Shown here: positions 46,043-54,640 of the stretch, piece by piece
Position numbering within the stretch: position 1 is the stretch's first letter
How the letters are laid out: the number at the start of each line of letters is the position of its first letter
From: DATARR01 sp034666985
GTDB lineage: Bacteria; Acidobacteriota; Thermoanaerobaculia; Multivoradales; UBA5704
Length of the DNA stretch: 64,000 nt
Direction of reading: 5' to 3'
Assembly (NCBI GenBank): GCA_034666985.1
Contig: JAXDKS010000006.1
Coordinates: 91,005-155,004 of the forward strand
Program-made: the position numbers and the translations under genes
Notes under the pieces: model-generated
What the model saw: only the letters and a program-made list of their open reading frames with translations
Told to the model about the DNA's origin: nothing
Databases searched by the model: none

Positions 46043-46309
46043 CTAAGGGCAATAGCACTGGGCGTACCACACGTCGCGATACGAGGTCGTACAGCCCTCG
46101 TGGTATTTCGGCGGGCTCGGGGGGCTCGTGTAACAATACTGATAGGTCAGGCCACACTCCGGGCCGCCCGGCGACTGATAAAAATAGGTCGCCTTATAGA
46201 CCTCGTCATATCCGCACGGCGGAAAAGTTTCCAAGGTCGGCTTTGGATCCGGGCTTGCAGGGGTCATGAGAGGGCCGCTGACCAGGAATGCGAGCAGAAG
46301 GGTCTTCAT
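46043..46309 (-). CDS. Cys-rich secreted peptide, copy B
   Basis: An 88-residue paralogue of the protein at 41234, with the same signal peptide (FLVSGPLMTPASPD here) and the same seven-Cys mature pattern. Changes are few, for example YYY to YFY and a KTAYYDEWY to TTSYRDVWY exchange near the end. The sequence both before the start and after the stop is also conserved between copies, so the duplicated unit is about 370 bases (roughly 41215-41587 and 46023-46395). Both copies keep an open frame, which suggests that selection maintains the protein. Confidence 0.65.
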   Translation of the reverse strand: MKTLLLAFLVSGPLMTPASPDPKPTLETFPPCGYDEVYKATYFYQSPGGPECGLTYQYCYTSPPSPPKYHEGCTTSYRDVWYAQCYCP

Positions 46310-46899
46310 CGTGGCGTTCTCCCTTTTCGACTTCGGCGGAGCGCAGAATGCTGCCCCTACTCTTCAGGTACAGAAAACACCTCAAACGAGACAGAGCCTC
46401 TTCCCGCCCCCCGAACCGCCAAATCGCCAGCTAAGAATGAACGCTCCGGATTGCGCCGTGCAGCGCCTCAAGCTTGAAACGATCCGGATCAAGCCTGCGC
46501 AAGTCCCGCGCAACCTTGCCACGCGTCGCTTCAAGCTCGCCGCAGAGCGGCGAAGGGTTCAGACGAGCTGCACAGGCTTGTATCGATTCGCGGCAAGCTT
46601 GACGCGGCGCGATACCAACTTGGGATGAAGTGGACCAAGCTGCCACGGAGGGACCAAGCTTGTCACGGGACCCTCCAAGCCTGCAGCGTCTCACTTCAAG
46701 CTCGATCTGGAACGCCGCAAGCTGAAATGGCTCGTCTCAAACCTGTCCATGGATGATCTCGTAGACGCCGTTGTTCACGGCATAGGCGAGGTGCTGGTTG
46801 TCGAGCCGGTCCGGGGTGTAGAAGGAGTGGGAGGGCCGAGATCCGGCCCTCCGCAAGATCAAATGTATGTATGCAGATTTCTGTGGTGGTAGGGGGCCG
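46310..46899. repeat. Non-coding stretch with 21-bp periodic CAAGCTTG motif array
   Basis: Bases 46310-46395 are the upstream part of the duplicated segment. From 46469 to 46745 a degenerate CAAGCYTG motif recurs with steps of 19-22 bases, mostly exactly 21. Copies start at 46469, 46490, 46511, 46532, 46573, 46594, 46616, 46636, 46655, 46676, 46697, 46718 and 46738, with a very weak one near 46552. The bases between motifs are not conserved. From 46737 to the end a possible gene remnant lies on the minus strand. Confidence 0.8.
46737..46866 (-). pseudogene. Possible C-terminal gene remnant
   Basis: On the minus strand one frame reads SFYTPDRLDNQHLAYAVNNG and then VYEIIHGQV before a TGA at 46739-46737. 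The composition looks like real protein, unlike the neighbouring array. No start or upstream part is present; the frame decays beyond about 46850. I do not recognise the parent protein. The stop coincides with the last copies of the 21-bp array, so the array may have grown into the gene's former end. Confidence 0.35.
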
Positions 46900-47682
46900 T
46901 CAACCCAGGACTCTCAGCCTCGAATGGGAGCCGGCGGCCGGGTCTGGAGGGCGGTCCTCTCGCGCCTTCGTTCCGTCTCCGTTCAACTCACGGCGAATCA
47001 GCTCATCCGCCAGGGCATAACGCTCCGCGAGCCAGGCCAGGGTGAGCTCCTTGTACTTCTCGACTCCGTGCCGGGGGAGGAAATAGGTCCGCAGATGGAC
47101 GTTGGAGAAGGTGCCCACACCGCGGCAGCAGGCCTGCTGTCCATACATCAGGGTGGGCTCGGGCGCCTCCAGGCCTTCCTTGAGCAGGCTGACGTCGCAG
47201 CGCGGGTCGTCGTAGACGGGAAACACCCACTCGACACCGTGCGACGCCGCGAAATCCTTGATGCTGTCGAGCCCCCATTCGTCCAGGAATCCGGAGAACT
47301 CGCTGCGGTTGCCACCATCGCACGCGAAGTGGATGTCGTGCTCCAGGCAGTAGAGGATCGTCCGGACAAACATCGCGAAGTCGCAGGCCGTGCAGGTTCC
47401 GGCGCGGGCCAGCGTGCCGTACTTCCTGACGTCCGAGAGGTAGCCTTTGCCTTCGTAGAAGTAGCGGATGATGGGGGTGATGTCGAAGACCTCGTGAACG
47501 AACTTCCCGGGCGTGCCCAGGGCCTGCTCCAGCTTGGTGACGTTATGGGCCGGCTTGTCCAGATCGGCGATCATCTGGTGTCCGAAGGTCAGCAGGTGCA
47601 CACGATCGAATTCGGGAGCGACTCGCAGGGTGGCAAGCATCGAGTCTTTGCCGCCGGAGAAGCGTATGGCGATCTCTTTCAT
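46900..47682 (-). CDS. PP-loop ATPase of the adenine nucleotide alpha hydrolase type
   Basis: A 260-residue cytoplasmic protein with the N-type ATP pyrophosphatase loop FSGGKDSMLATL at residues 8-19. Other features are a CTACD motif, ACDGGNRSEFSGFLDEWG, and CCRG near a conserved QQACCRGVGTF. The Cys residues suggest a metal or thio-transfer role, as in tRNA- or cofactor-thiolating PP-loop enzymes, but no specific family can be given. The last 30 residues are Arg/Pro/Asp-rich and may be disordered. It is followed 28 bases upstream in transcription by the gene at 47711, so the two may form an operon. Confidence 0.75.
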   Translation of the reverse strand: MKEIAIRFSGGKDSMLATLRVAPEFDRVHLLTFGHQMIADLDKPAHNVTKLEQALGTPGKFVHEVFDITPIIRYFYEGKGYLSDVRKYGTLARAGTCTACDFAMFVRTILYCLEHDIHFACDGGNRSEFSGFLDEWGLDSIKDFAASHGVEWVFPVYDDPRCDVSLLKEGLEAPEPTLMYGQQACCRGVGTFSNVHLRTYFLPRHGVEKYKELTLAWLAERYALADELIRRELNGDGTKAREDRPPDPAAGSHSRLRVLG

Positions 47683-47710
47683 TGCGTCCTCCTGTCAGTT
47701 CGTTTCGACG

Positions 47711-48109
47711 TCAGATCCCGGCGTACCGGCTGAAGATCAGCTCGGTTTCCTGCGCACCCAGAAGACGGTCGCTGAGGAATCGCGGTAGTTGCACTTTCGA
47801 AATCTTCTGTTCCTCCGCCTGGGCGAGCGCGCTCCTGACCCGAGCAGGCGGGACTCCGCGTTGCTCGAGCTCCCTCAGCACTTTGTTCAGCGCACGGATC
47901 GACTGCATCTCCCCATGCTCGCTCTTGCCCATTCCGAAGCGGCGGTTCTCATTGATCAGATAGACATAGATACCTGGCACATGATCGAAGACCCAGGCCA
48001 CCATCCTTCCCAAAAGGCCGCCGATCCACATCCGCATCTTCCACGGCATGGGCAGGGAGGCGATGAGCGATTCGAGAGTGCCCAGGATACGGACCACCGT
48101 CTTGAACAT
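47711..48109 (-). CDS. Hypothetical protein with one membrane segment
   Basis: The ATG at 48109 has an ideal AAGGAGGTACATC site; a longer frame exists but lacks one. The 132-residue protein starts with an amphipathic helix and a hydrophobic stretch (about 8-45, including GGLLGRMVAWVFDHVPGIYV), then has a basic, soluble part (NRRFGMGKSEHGEM, LNKVLRELEQRGVPPARV). I do not recognise it. It precedes the PP-loop ATPase gene on the same strand by 28 bases, which hints at a shared function. Confidence 0.65.
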   Translation of the reverse strand: MFKTVVRILGTLESLIASLPMPWKMRMWIGGLLGRMVAWVFDHVPGIYVYLINENRRFGMGKSEHGEMQSIRALNKVLRELEQRGVPPARVRSALAQAEEQKISKVQLPRFLSDRLLGAQETELIFSRYAGI

Positions 48110-48280
48110 GGATGTACCTCCTTGGAGAGATTGTGGGTGTCCCGCAGAGAAAACGCTCACCCAGGATTTTGTTTTGCAATATGGCTCTGCGGATAGCGCA
48201 TTCGAGACTTGTTTAGTATGCAATTCACGAGCCAAACTAGAGGCTGGACCGCGCGGGCATTCGCGCTAGACTTCCCGCCC

Positions 48281-48940
48281 ATGAATCTCTCTTCCGTCCT
48301 CCGCCGGCTCTACAGCGGTCCCCGGGATTCCGCTCCGGGGGTGGTGAATCCCTATCGGGAGTCGTTCCCCAATCTCGATGGTCCGGTGGCGCCCAGGCGA
48401 CGCCAGGCGAATCTGGAGGGATATCTGGAGCGGGTGGGGGCGCCTCGCCTGGTGCTGCTGGGGGAGGCGCTGGGATTTCGCGGCGGCCGCTTCTCGGGGA
48501 TCGCCTTCACCAGCGAGCGGCAGCTCGTGGGTCCCGAGGCGCGGCGGCTCCCCTGGGCGGGCTCCCCCTTCCAGGCCACCAGCCGCAATCCGGACCTCTG
48601 GCTGGAGCCTTCGGGGAGCGTGGTCTGGGATGCCCTGGGGGGCGACGCCCGGGGCATTCTGCTGTGGAACACCTTCCCCTGGCACCCCTACGCCGCCAAG
48701 GGGCCGCTCAGCAACCGGACGCCGGAGAGGAGCCTGGTGATGGCGAACCTGGACGTCCTCGAGGCGCTCCTCGCCGAGATCGGGAGCGCGCGGGTCTATG
48801 CCGTCGGCCGCACGGCCCAGGCGGCGCTGGGATGGCTGGGGGTGGAGGCGCCGGCCCTGCGCCACCCCGCCCACGGCGGCGCGGCCCTCTTCCGCCGGCA
48901 GCTCCGGGACCTGCGAGAGACGACCCCTTTACAAGAGTAG
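48281..48940 (+). CDS. Uracil-DNA glycosylase superfamily protein
   Basis: A 219-residue protein with a UDG-like fold. The first catalytic motif region is LVLLGEALGFRGGRFSGIAF, followed by WNTFPWHPY (in place of the usual aromatic stacking segment) and the C-terminal motif LRHPAHGG. These match the loosely defined uracil-DNA glycosylase-like family rather than family 1 enzymes. A DNA-repair role in removing damaged or deaminated bases is plausible, but the catalytic Asp/Asn cannot be assigned with confidence. The ATG is the first fitting start; upstream is an AT-richer promoter region. Confidence 0.75.
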   Translation: MNLSSVLRRLYSGPRDSAPGVVNPYRESFPNLDGPVAPRRRQANLEGYLERVGAPRLVLLGEALGFRGGRFSGIAFTSERQLVGPEARRLPWAGSPFQATSRNPDLWLEPSGSVVWDALGGDARGILLWNTFPWHPYAAKGPLSNRTPERSLVMANLDVLEALLAEIGSARVYAVGRTAQAALGWLGVEAPALRHPAHGGAALFRRQLRDLRETTPLQE

Positions 48941-49004
48941 CGCTTTCGGTGCTAAGCTTGTAGACAGCTTTCAATGCGGCTTTCCGCCGCCGGAGGTTTG
49001 TCCC

Positions 49005-49592
49005 ATGGCTCGCTTCCTGACTCGCGTCTGGCCGTTGCCGCTGCTCGCGTTCGCGCTGCTCGCCCTCGCCCTGCCGGCGTCGGCCGAGGTGTTCCACGTC
49101 ACCCTCACGAACGGCACCACGATCGACTCCTCGGTCCAGCCGCAGCAGGCGAGCTGGGACCCGAACGTGGTGATGCTGATCACCGAGGTCGGCAACTGGG
49201 TCGGCTTCCCCAAGGGCGAGATCGAGAGCATCAAGGCCGAGGACCCCACCGCGGGCTTCGGCGTGCGCATCAGCAGCACGGCCATCGCCCTCGGACGGTT
49301 CTCCAACGACCTCCCCGAGGAGGGGAAGAACAATCCCCAGGACGAGCTGAACCAGCGCTACCTCGCGCTGGCCAACCGGATGCTGGAGCAGAGCGAGAAG
49401 CAGCAGAGCTACTCGGTGCAGCAGTTCGTGGAGCCCGGCCAGACCCAGGGGATCCCGTCCTCCTTCGGGGGCTATGGCAACGGCGGCAGCGGCAACAGCG
49501 GCTTCAACAACGTCCCGCAACCGCAGCCGAGCCCCACCTCCGCACCGCAGACCCCGATGGTCAGCCCGCCCCCCCAGAACCCGAACCAGTAG
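49005..49592 (+). CDS. Secreted protein with Gly/Asn/Pro-rich tail
   Basis: A 195-residue protein whose ATG has CGGAGG upstream. Signal peptide about 1-27 (ending SASAEV). The first part carries VFHVTLTNGTTIDSSVQPQQ and a compact beta fold with VGFPKGEIESIKAEDP, resembling the small SH3-like domains that occur at the start of exported proteins. The second half is low-complexity: Gln-rich helix (LEQSEKQQSYSVQQFVE), Gly/Asn-rich GGYGNGGSGNSG and a Pro/Gln tail. No known function. Confidence 0.65.
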   Translation: MARFLTRVWPLPLLAFALLALALPASAEVFHVTLTNGTTIDSSVQPQQASWDPNVVMLITEVGNWVGFPKGEIESIKAEDPTAGFGVRISSTAIALGRFSNDLPEEGKNNPQDELNQRYLALANRMLEQSEKQQSYSVQQFVEPGQTQGIPSSFGGYGNGGSGNSGFNNVPQPQPSPTSAPQTPMVSPPPQNPNQ

Positions 49593-49655
49593 TCGTTCCG
49601 CAGTCCCTGCCGAGTTTTGTCCCCCCGCGGCGCGAGCGCCCCAGGGGGAGGCTCG

Positions 49656-50459
49656 TCAACCGCGGCCGAAGAGCTCGAGCGGCACGCCGGTGCCGGCGCC
49701 GAAGTAGGGGCGCGAGTTGGCCCCCGGGAGAGCGAACCCGTTGATCGCGATGCGCCGAGGGGCGGCGCCACGGTTCTCGGCGCTGCGATGGACGACGTAG
49801 GGCCCGAAGAAGGCGGCGCTTCCCGCCGCGAGGAGCGCGGGGACGCCGGGGCTGTCGCGGAAATGGCGCCGCACCGCGGCGGGATCGAGGTGCCCTCGCC
49901 GCCCGCTGCGCGGATAGAAGATGAGCGGACCGTTCTCGGGCGTCGAATCGTCGATGGCGACGACGGCCTGCACGTAGCTCCCCCGCCCATTGACGTCGCG
50001 CCACTCGGGGGTGCCGTAGCGGCGATGCTCGCTGTCCTGATGGGGCTCGAACTCCAGCCCGTCGTTGGGGTACTTGGCGTGGAGCTGGTTGAGGAGCTGG
50101 ACCGCCGTGGAGGAGCCGAGGAGCTGACCGACGACCGAGGTGAGCCGCACGTCGCGCCCGCAGTCCAGGAACGCCGGCTCGCAGCCTCCCGCCCAGACGA
50201 CCCGCAACAGCCGGGTGGACCCGTTGGAGCCGCCGAAGACGAACTGGCTGCCGGCGTGCTCGATCTTGCGCTCGATGACCGCGGCGTCTTCGGGATCGCT
50301 CGCCGGGAGCGCCGCGGCGATCTCCCGTCCCACCGCGCGCAGCCGCTCCGCGGCCTCGCCCATATCCGCCACCTCCTCGCGCGAGAAGAGGCCCTCGAGG
50401 ATGAGGTACCCGTCGTCGTAGAACCGGCGGAGGTCGGCGGGTGAAAGCTCTCGAATCAT
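49656..50459 (-). CDS. Phytanoyl-CoA dioxygenase (PhyH) family protein
   Basis: A 267-residue Fe(II)/2-oxoglutarate oxygenase. The metal triad fits HQDSEH (His-x-Asp) and the later HRSAENRG His, with the 2OG-binding Arg shortly after (RRIAINGF). The N-terminal LRRFYDDGYLILEGLF is the usual PhyH start. I used the ATG at 50459; the ATG at 50501 would add 14 residues and begins 4 bases after the MBL gene's stop, so the pair is probably one operon. The substrate is unknown. Confidence 0.83.
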   Translation of the reverse strand: MIRELSPADLRRFYDDGYLILEGLFSREEVADMGEAAERLRAVGREIAAALPASDPEDAAVIERKIEHAGSQFVFGGSNGSTRLLRVVWAGGCEPAFLDCGRDVRLTSVVGQLLGSSTAVQLLNQLHAKYPNDGLEFEPHQDSEHRRYGTPEWRDVNGRGSYVQAVVAIDDSTPENGPLIFYPRSGRRGHLDPAAVRRHFRDSPGVPALLAAGSAAFFGPYVVHRSAENRGAAPRRIAINGFALPGANSRPYFGAGTGVPLELFGRG

Positions 50460-50504
50460 AAGAAATGGGATTATAGCATGAAGCGCGGATTTTTTGATCA
50501 TCGG

Positions 50505-51368
50505 TCAACGCGGCTGGAGGATGAAGTCGTCAAACACCCGCCGTGCAAGCTCGTCACCCATCTCCTCGATCGCGACATGAAGCGTGGAGAGCTGTTGCGG
50601 AAACAGCTCCAGCGCGTGCTCGACCGGCTGATAGGTCGTGCCGGAGCGGTAGGCGAGCCCTTTCGCGCTCGTCATCTCGATATGGGATCCGAGGAAATAC
50701 CGGATGGGATGATCGGCAGCAAATCGGGCCAGTCGCGCGATGCTCCGCCGGTACGCCGGTCCGTCTGTGACATAGAGAAAGCCAGGATAAAACACGTCTC
50801 CGCTCAGAAAGATCTGAGTCTTCGGATCGTAGATGCCGATGTGATCGTCCAGGTGGCCTGGGATTGGCAGGAGGGTCAGCTCCCGGTCTCCCAGGTCGAA
50901 GCTCACCCTCTCCTCCGGCCAGCGGGTGAAGCCGAAGAAGCTCTGGACCTCCGCCAGGCCGGGCTCCACCAGGGTCGTGCCGGGCTGGCCGCGAAATTGA
51001 TCGTCGCCTGCGACGTGATCGCCATGGCCATGCGAGTGAGCGACCACCAGCTCGAGGGAAGGCCGCTCATGGATCGCCTGCCACTGGTCGAGGATCCCCT
51101 GGACCACCGTCCTGACGGGGAGCTGTCCACGCTGCGAGGAATCTCCCGTGTCCAGCAGCAGCGCCTTGTCCGTACCGAAGAGAAGGTAGAGGAAGGGGGC
51201 CTCGAAGCTCGTGCACTTGCTCTGGCGCAGGATGTACGTGTCCTTGTCGAACGCGTGCACTTGGAGGGGCGGATCGGTCTCCAGAGCGCAATCGGGAGAG
51301 CCGTGGATCCACCGGACATCGAGGCTTTCATCATGCATAAGACGCGATCCTGGCATCACGGTGACCAT
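50505..51368 (-). CDS. MBL-fold metallo-hydrolase
   Basis: A 287-residue metallo-beta-lactamase-fold enzyme. The zinc motifs are HSHGHGDHV, then GHLDDH, SGDVF (bridging Asp) and GSHIEM. This is the general glyoxalase-II or lactonase-like set. The start may be ATG at 51368 or one of two in-frame Met codons at positions 5 and 11. It precedes the PhyH gene and is divergent from the secreted-protein gene at 51422. No specific substrate can be assigned. Confidence 0.85.
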   Translation of the reverse strand: MVTVMPGSRLMHDESLDVRWIHGSPDCALETDPPLQVHAFDKDTYILRQSKCTSFEAPFLYLLFGTDKALLLDTGDSSQRGQLPVRTVVQGILDQWQAIHERPSLELVVAHSHGHGDHVAGDDQFRGQPGTTLVEPGLAEVQSFFGFTRWPEERVSFDLGDRELTLLPIPGHLDDHIGIYDPKTQIFLSGDVFYPGFLYVTDGPAYRRSIARLARFAADHPIRYFLGSHIEMTSAKGLAYRSGTTYQPVEHALELFPQQLSTLHVAIEEMGDELARRVFDDFILQPR

Positions 51369-51421
51369 CGAGGCAAGTGTTATGCTGCCCGACGGCTATG
51401 AACGATCTTTGGAGGTCCTGA

Positions 51422-51985
51422 ATGCGACGTCGTGGAGCCTGGCTGCCGCTGGGCTTGATTTTGATACTGGCATGCTGCCCCGCGCTCGCCGAGTCGAAAC
51501 CGGGGGTCGAGCTGACGATCAAGCCCCTGGGATGGGGGAAGGACGGCGGTCACTATCCCTCCGGCCGGCCGATCCCCATCCAACTCGCCATCACCAACCA
51601 CGGGACGGTGTCCTCGGAGGTGCGCCTCAAGGATCACGGCAAGGACGGTGGACAGGAGCCGCTCTGGGGACTTGCCGCTCGCGTCGCGGACAAGGCCGGG
51701 AAGCTCCTGACTCGCAATGAGCTCGACGTCCACGGTGACGACTGGTGGAGCGGGGCTGTCGCCGCTTCGGACTGCTTGGGGAAGGAGTGCGAGATGCCGG
51801 GCGACCGGGTGAGCATCCCTCCCGGCCAGACCGTGCTGAGGAAGGCCGATCTCAGCCTCCTCATCGCCAACTGCCCCGGGCTCACCAAGGGGCTCGACGC
51901 CATCAAGCTCCCGCCGGGGACCTATACCGTGCAACTCTCCCTGAACGGCTTGATCTCGGCGCCGATCCAGATCGTGGTGGACTAG
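51422..51985 (+). CDS. Exported protein of unknown function
   Basis: A 187-residue protein with a signal peptide (LPLGLILILACCPALAES). The hydrophobic core contains LACC, which could serve as a lipobox. The mature part has immunoglobulin-like beta features (IPIQLAITNHGTVSSEVRL and PPGTYTVQLSLNG at the end), like many small periplasmic proteins of this phylum. Four cysteines occur (two in the signal, CLGKEC in the body). It converges on the FtsX permease gene with 12 bases between stops. Confidence 0.6.
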   Translation: MRRRGAWLPLGLILILACCPALAESKPGVELTIKPLGWGKDGGHYPSGRPIPIQLAITNHGTVSSEVRLKDHGKDGGQEPLWGLAARVADKAGKLLTRNELDVHGDDWWSGAVAASDCLGKECEMPGDRVSIPPGQTVLRKADLSLLIANCPGLTKGLDAIKLPPGTYTVQLSLNGLISAPIQIVVD

Positions 51986-51997
51986 CGAGAGGTCACG

Positions 51998-54640
51998 CTA
52001 TTCATACCGCAGGGTGACGACCGGGTCGACCTGCGCGCCGCGCCGCGCGGGCAGATAGCTCGCCACCAGCGCGACGCCGATCAGCAGGGCCGCCACCGCC
52101 GACAACGTGATCGGTTCGCCGGGCTGCAGGCCGGGGATGGTCTTCGTGAGAAACTGGGTCATCGCCAGCGCTCCCGCCAAGCCGATCGCTGTTCCGGCCA
52201 GGGTGAGGCTCAACCCCTGCCGCAACACCAGTCGCACGACGTCGCCGCGCTCAGCTCCGAGCGCCATCCGAATCCCCATCTCATGCATCCGCTGGGTCAC
52301 CGTGTACGACACGACGCCGTAGAGCCCGACCGCGGCCAAGGCCAGCGCGAGCGCCGCGAAAAACCCGAGCAGCAACGTATACACGCGCGGCTGCGCCAGG
52401 GTGTGGGAGAGGACTTCGTCCATGGTGCGGACAAGGTAGACGGGCACGTCGCGATCGATCGACTGCGCGGTCTTGCGGATCGCATCCGCCAGCATCACGG
52501 GATCGCGGGCCGTGCGCACCACCAGGACGAGCCAGGGCCAGTCCGGTCCTGGCTGGGTGTAGCTCAGGAAGATCTCGGGTTGAGGCGCGCTTCCGAGCCC
52601 CTGCTGCCGCACGTCGCCGGTGACCCCCACGACGGTGAGCGTCACGGTCTTGTCGCTGGTGACGGGCAGGACGATCTGCTGTCCGATCGGGTTCCTGTCC
52701 GGCCAGAACGTCCGTGCCGCGGTTTCGTTGATCACGATCGCGCCCGGTGCGCTCGCCGAGTCCTGCTGCGAAAACTCGCGGCCGGCACGCACGGGGATCG
52801 CCATCGTACGGAAGTAGCCCGGGCTGGCGATGTTGAAGTTTGCACTGAACGTGTCTCCCGGCGTGGGGTCCGGCCGGCCGGGTATGTGAAAGCCGAGCGA
52901 GTCCGACCCGCCGTTCATGGGCAGATCGGCCACCAGCGCCGCGGAGCGTACACCGGGCAAGGCCCCGACCTGCGCCAGAACATCTTCATAGAAGGTCGAT
53001 CGTGCCGTGGCATTGCTGAATTTGTCCTTGGGCATCTGGAAATTCACGGTCAGCAGGTTTTCGGTTTTGAATCCCGGGGCCGTGCTGCGCAGGACGAGAA
53101 GGCTTTTCAGCAGCAGCCCCGCTCCGGCCAGCAGGATCAGAGCGAGCGACACCTCCGCGATCACCAGCAGGCTGCGGGCGCGCCTTCCGCCCACGCCTCC
53201 CGTGGCCGTGCGGCTCGATTCGCGCAGGACCTCATTCAGGTCCGGCGAGGCCGCGGGCACCGCGAGCACGGACCCGAAGAGAAAACCCGTTGCGAGGGAG
53301 AGCACCAGGGTGAACCCCAGCACCCAGCCGTCGATATGGGTGTTTTCGAGGCGGGGAATGGGAAAGCTCTTCGCCAGCAGCGCGACGAGCAGCCGGGTGC
53401 CCCAACTCGCCAGCAGCAGACCCAACGCACCGCCGGCGAGCGCCAGCAAGGAGCTCTCCGTCAACAATTGCTGCACCAGCCGCCGGCGGCCGGCGCCCAG
53501 GGCCGCCCGCACGGTGAGCTCTCTCTGGCGTGCCGCGGAACGGGCCGACATCAGGCTGGCGACGTTGATGCACGCGATCACCAGCACGATCGCCACCACG
53601 CCGAGAAAGATCAGCAGGACCTTGCGGGCGTTTCCCACCATGGCCGTGACGAGAGGCACGATGTTCACGCCGACCCCTGCGTTGGTTTTCGGATACTGCT
53701 TCTCCAGTCCGCGAGTGATGATGCCCATCTCGGCCTGGGCCGCCGGAACGGAGATGTCCGGTCGCAGCCGGCCCACCACGCGAAGGAAGCCGTGACTCCG
53801 GCTGGGATCACGGACCAGTGGCACGTAGAGCTGTTCCGGTGACCCGGGAGAGAATTTGAAATCCGGCGGCATGACCCCGACGATCGTGTACGTAGTCTCA
53901 TCCGCACGGATCGTCTGTCCGATGATGTCGGGACGTCCTGCGAAGCGGCGTTTCCAGGAGCTGTCACTCAGGATTGCGATCTGGGCCGCACTTTCTTCGG
54001 AGCGGAAGGTTCGACCCAACGCGGGACGGACGCGCAGGGTTTCGAAGAGTCCGGGCGTCGCCTGCACGGCTTCCACGGTTTCGGCCTGATCGCCGCCCAG
54101 GAGCGTCATGCCGCGGGTGGTGAAGGCTGCCATGCCCTCGAAGCTCCGGCTGGAGGCTTTCCAATCCTCGAAATCCGGATAGGTCGCGACGTCCTCCGTC
54201 CTGCCGCCCTCGGCGTCCGTCGCCCAGACCAGGACCAGACGCTCGGCCTGGGGAAAGGGCAGCGGCCGCAAGAGCACGGCGTTGACCACGCTGAAGATCG
54301 CCGTGTTGGCGCCAATGCCGAGGGCCAGGGTCAGTACCGCGATGACGGTGAAGCTCGGATCCTTGCGCAGCATGCGCGCGCCGAAGCGCAGATCCTTGAG
54401 GAGGTGTTCCAGCAGGGGAATGCCGCGGCGGTCTCGAACCTGCTCTTTGATCGATTCGACGCCGCCGAGCTTGATCAGCGCGTCCCGGCGCGCCTCTGCG
54501 GGGGTCATGCCCGCCCGCAGGTTGTCCTCCACATGAAGGGCGAGATGGCTCTGCAGCTCCTCCGCGAGCTCCTGGTCCCGCCGCTCCCGATCGAACATCC
54601 CGCTCAGGCGCAGCCCCCAGGCACGAAGCTGGCCATTCAT
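51998..54640 (-). CDS. ADOP-type ABC transporter permease (FtsX/MacB family)
   Basis: An 880-residue permease. The first 70 residues form the helical ADOP N-terminal domain (ELAEELQSHLALHVEDNLRA, TPAEARRDALIKLGG). Two MacB/FtsX modules follow, each with a periplasmic domain and membrane helices: FTVIAVLTLALGIGANTAIF near the N-terminus, VLVIACINVASLMSARSAAR in the middle, and ALALAAVGLYGVVSYTVTQR plus GVALVASYLPARR at the end. The ATG at 54640 overlaps the PadR stop. These permeases are abundant in Acidobacteriota and probably export drugs or peptides; the ATPase is not encoded here. Confidence 0.9.
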   Translation of the reverse strand: MNGQLRAWGLRLSGMFDRERRDQELAEELQSHLALHVEDNLRAGMTPAEARRDALIKLGGVESIKEQVRDRRGIPLLEHLLKDLRFGARMLRKDPSFTVIAVLTLALGIGANTAIFSVVNAVLLRPLPFPQAERLVLVWATDAEGGRTEDVATYPDFEDWKASSRSFEGMAAFTTRGMTLLGGDQAETVEAVQATPGLFETLRVRPALGRTFRSEESAAQIAILSDSSWKRRFAGRPDIIGQTIRADETTYTIVGVMPPDFKFSPGSPEQLYVPLVRDPSRSHGFLRVVGRLRPDISVPAAQAEMGIITRGLEKQYPKTNAGVGVNIVPLVTAMVGNARKVLLIFLGVVAIVLVIACINVASLMSARSAARQRELTVRAALGAGRRRLVQQLLTESSLLALAGGALGLLLASWGTRLLVALLAKSFPIPRLENTHIDGWVLGFTLVLSLATGFLFGSVLAVPAASPDLNEVLRESSRTATGGVGGRRARSLLVIAEVSLALILLAGAGLLLKSLLVLRSTAPGFKTENLLTVNFQMPKDKFSNATARSTFYEDVLAQVGALPGVRSAALVADLPMNGGSDSLGFHIPGRPDPTPGDTFSANFNIASPGYFRTMAIPVRAGREFSQQDSASAPGAIVINETAARTFWPDRNPIGQQIVLPVTSDKTVTLTVVGVTGDVRQQGLGSAPQPEIFLSYTQPGPDWPWLVLVVRTARDPVMLADAIRKTAQSIDRDVPVYLVRTMDEVLSHTLAQPRVYTLLLGFFAALALALAAVGLYGVVSYTVTQRMHEMGIRMALGAERGDVVRLVLRQGLSLTLAGTAIGLAGALAMTQFLTKTIPGLQPGEPITLSAVAALLIGVALVASYLPARRGAQVDPVVTLRYE

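Noticed and set aside
46469..46745. 21-bp array as a coding heptad repeat
   Set aside because: Steps of 19, 20 and 22 bases break any frame, and a stop codon interrupts the frames. The conservation is of DNA bases at the motif only.
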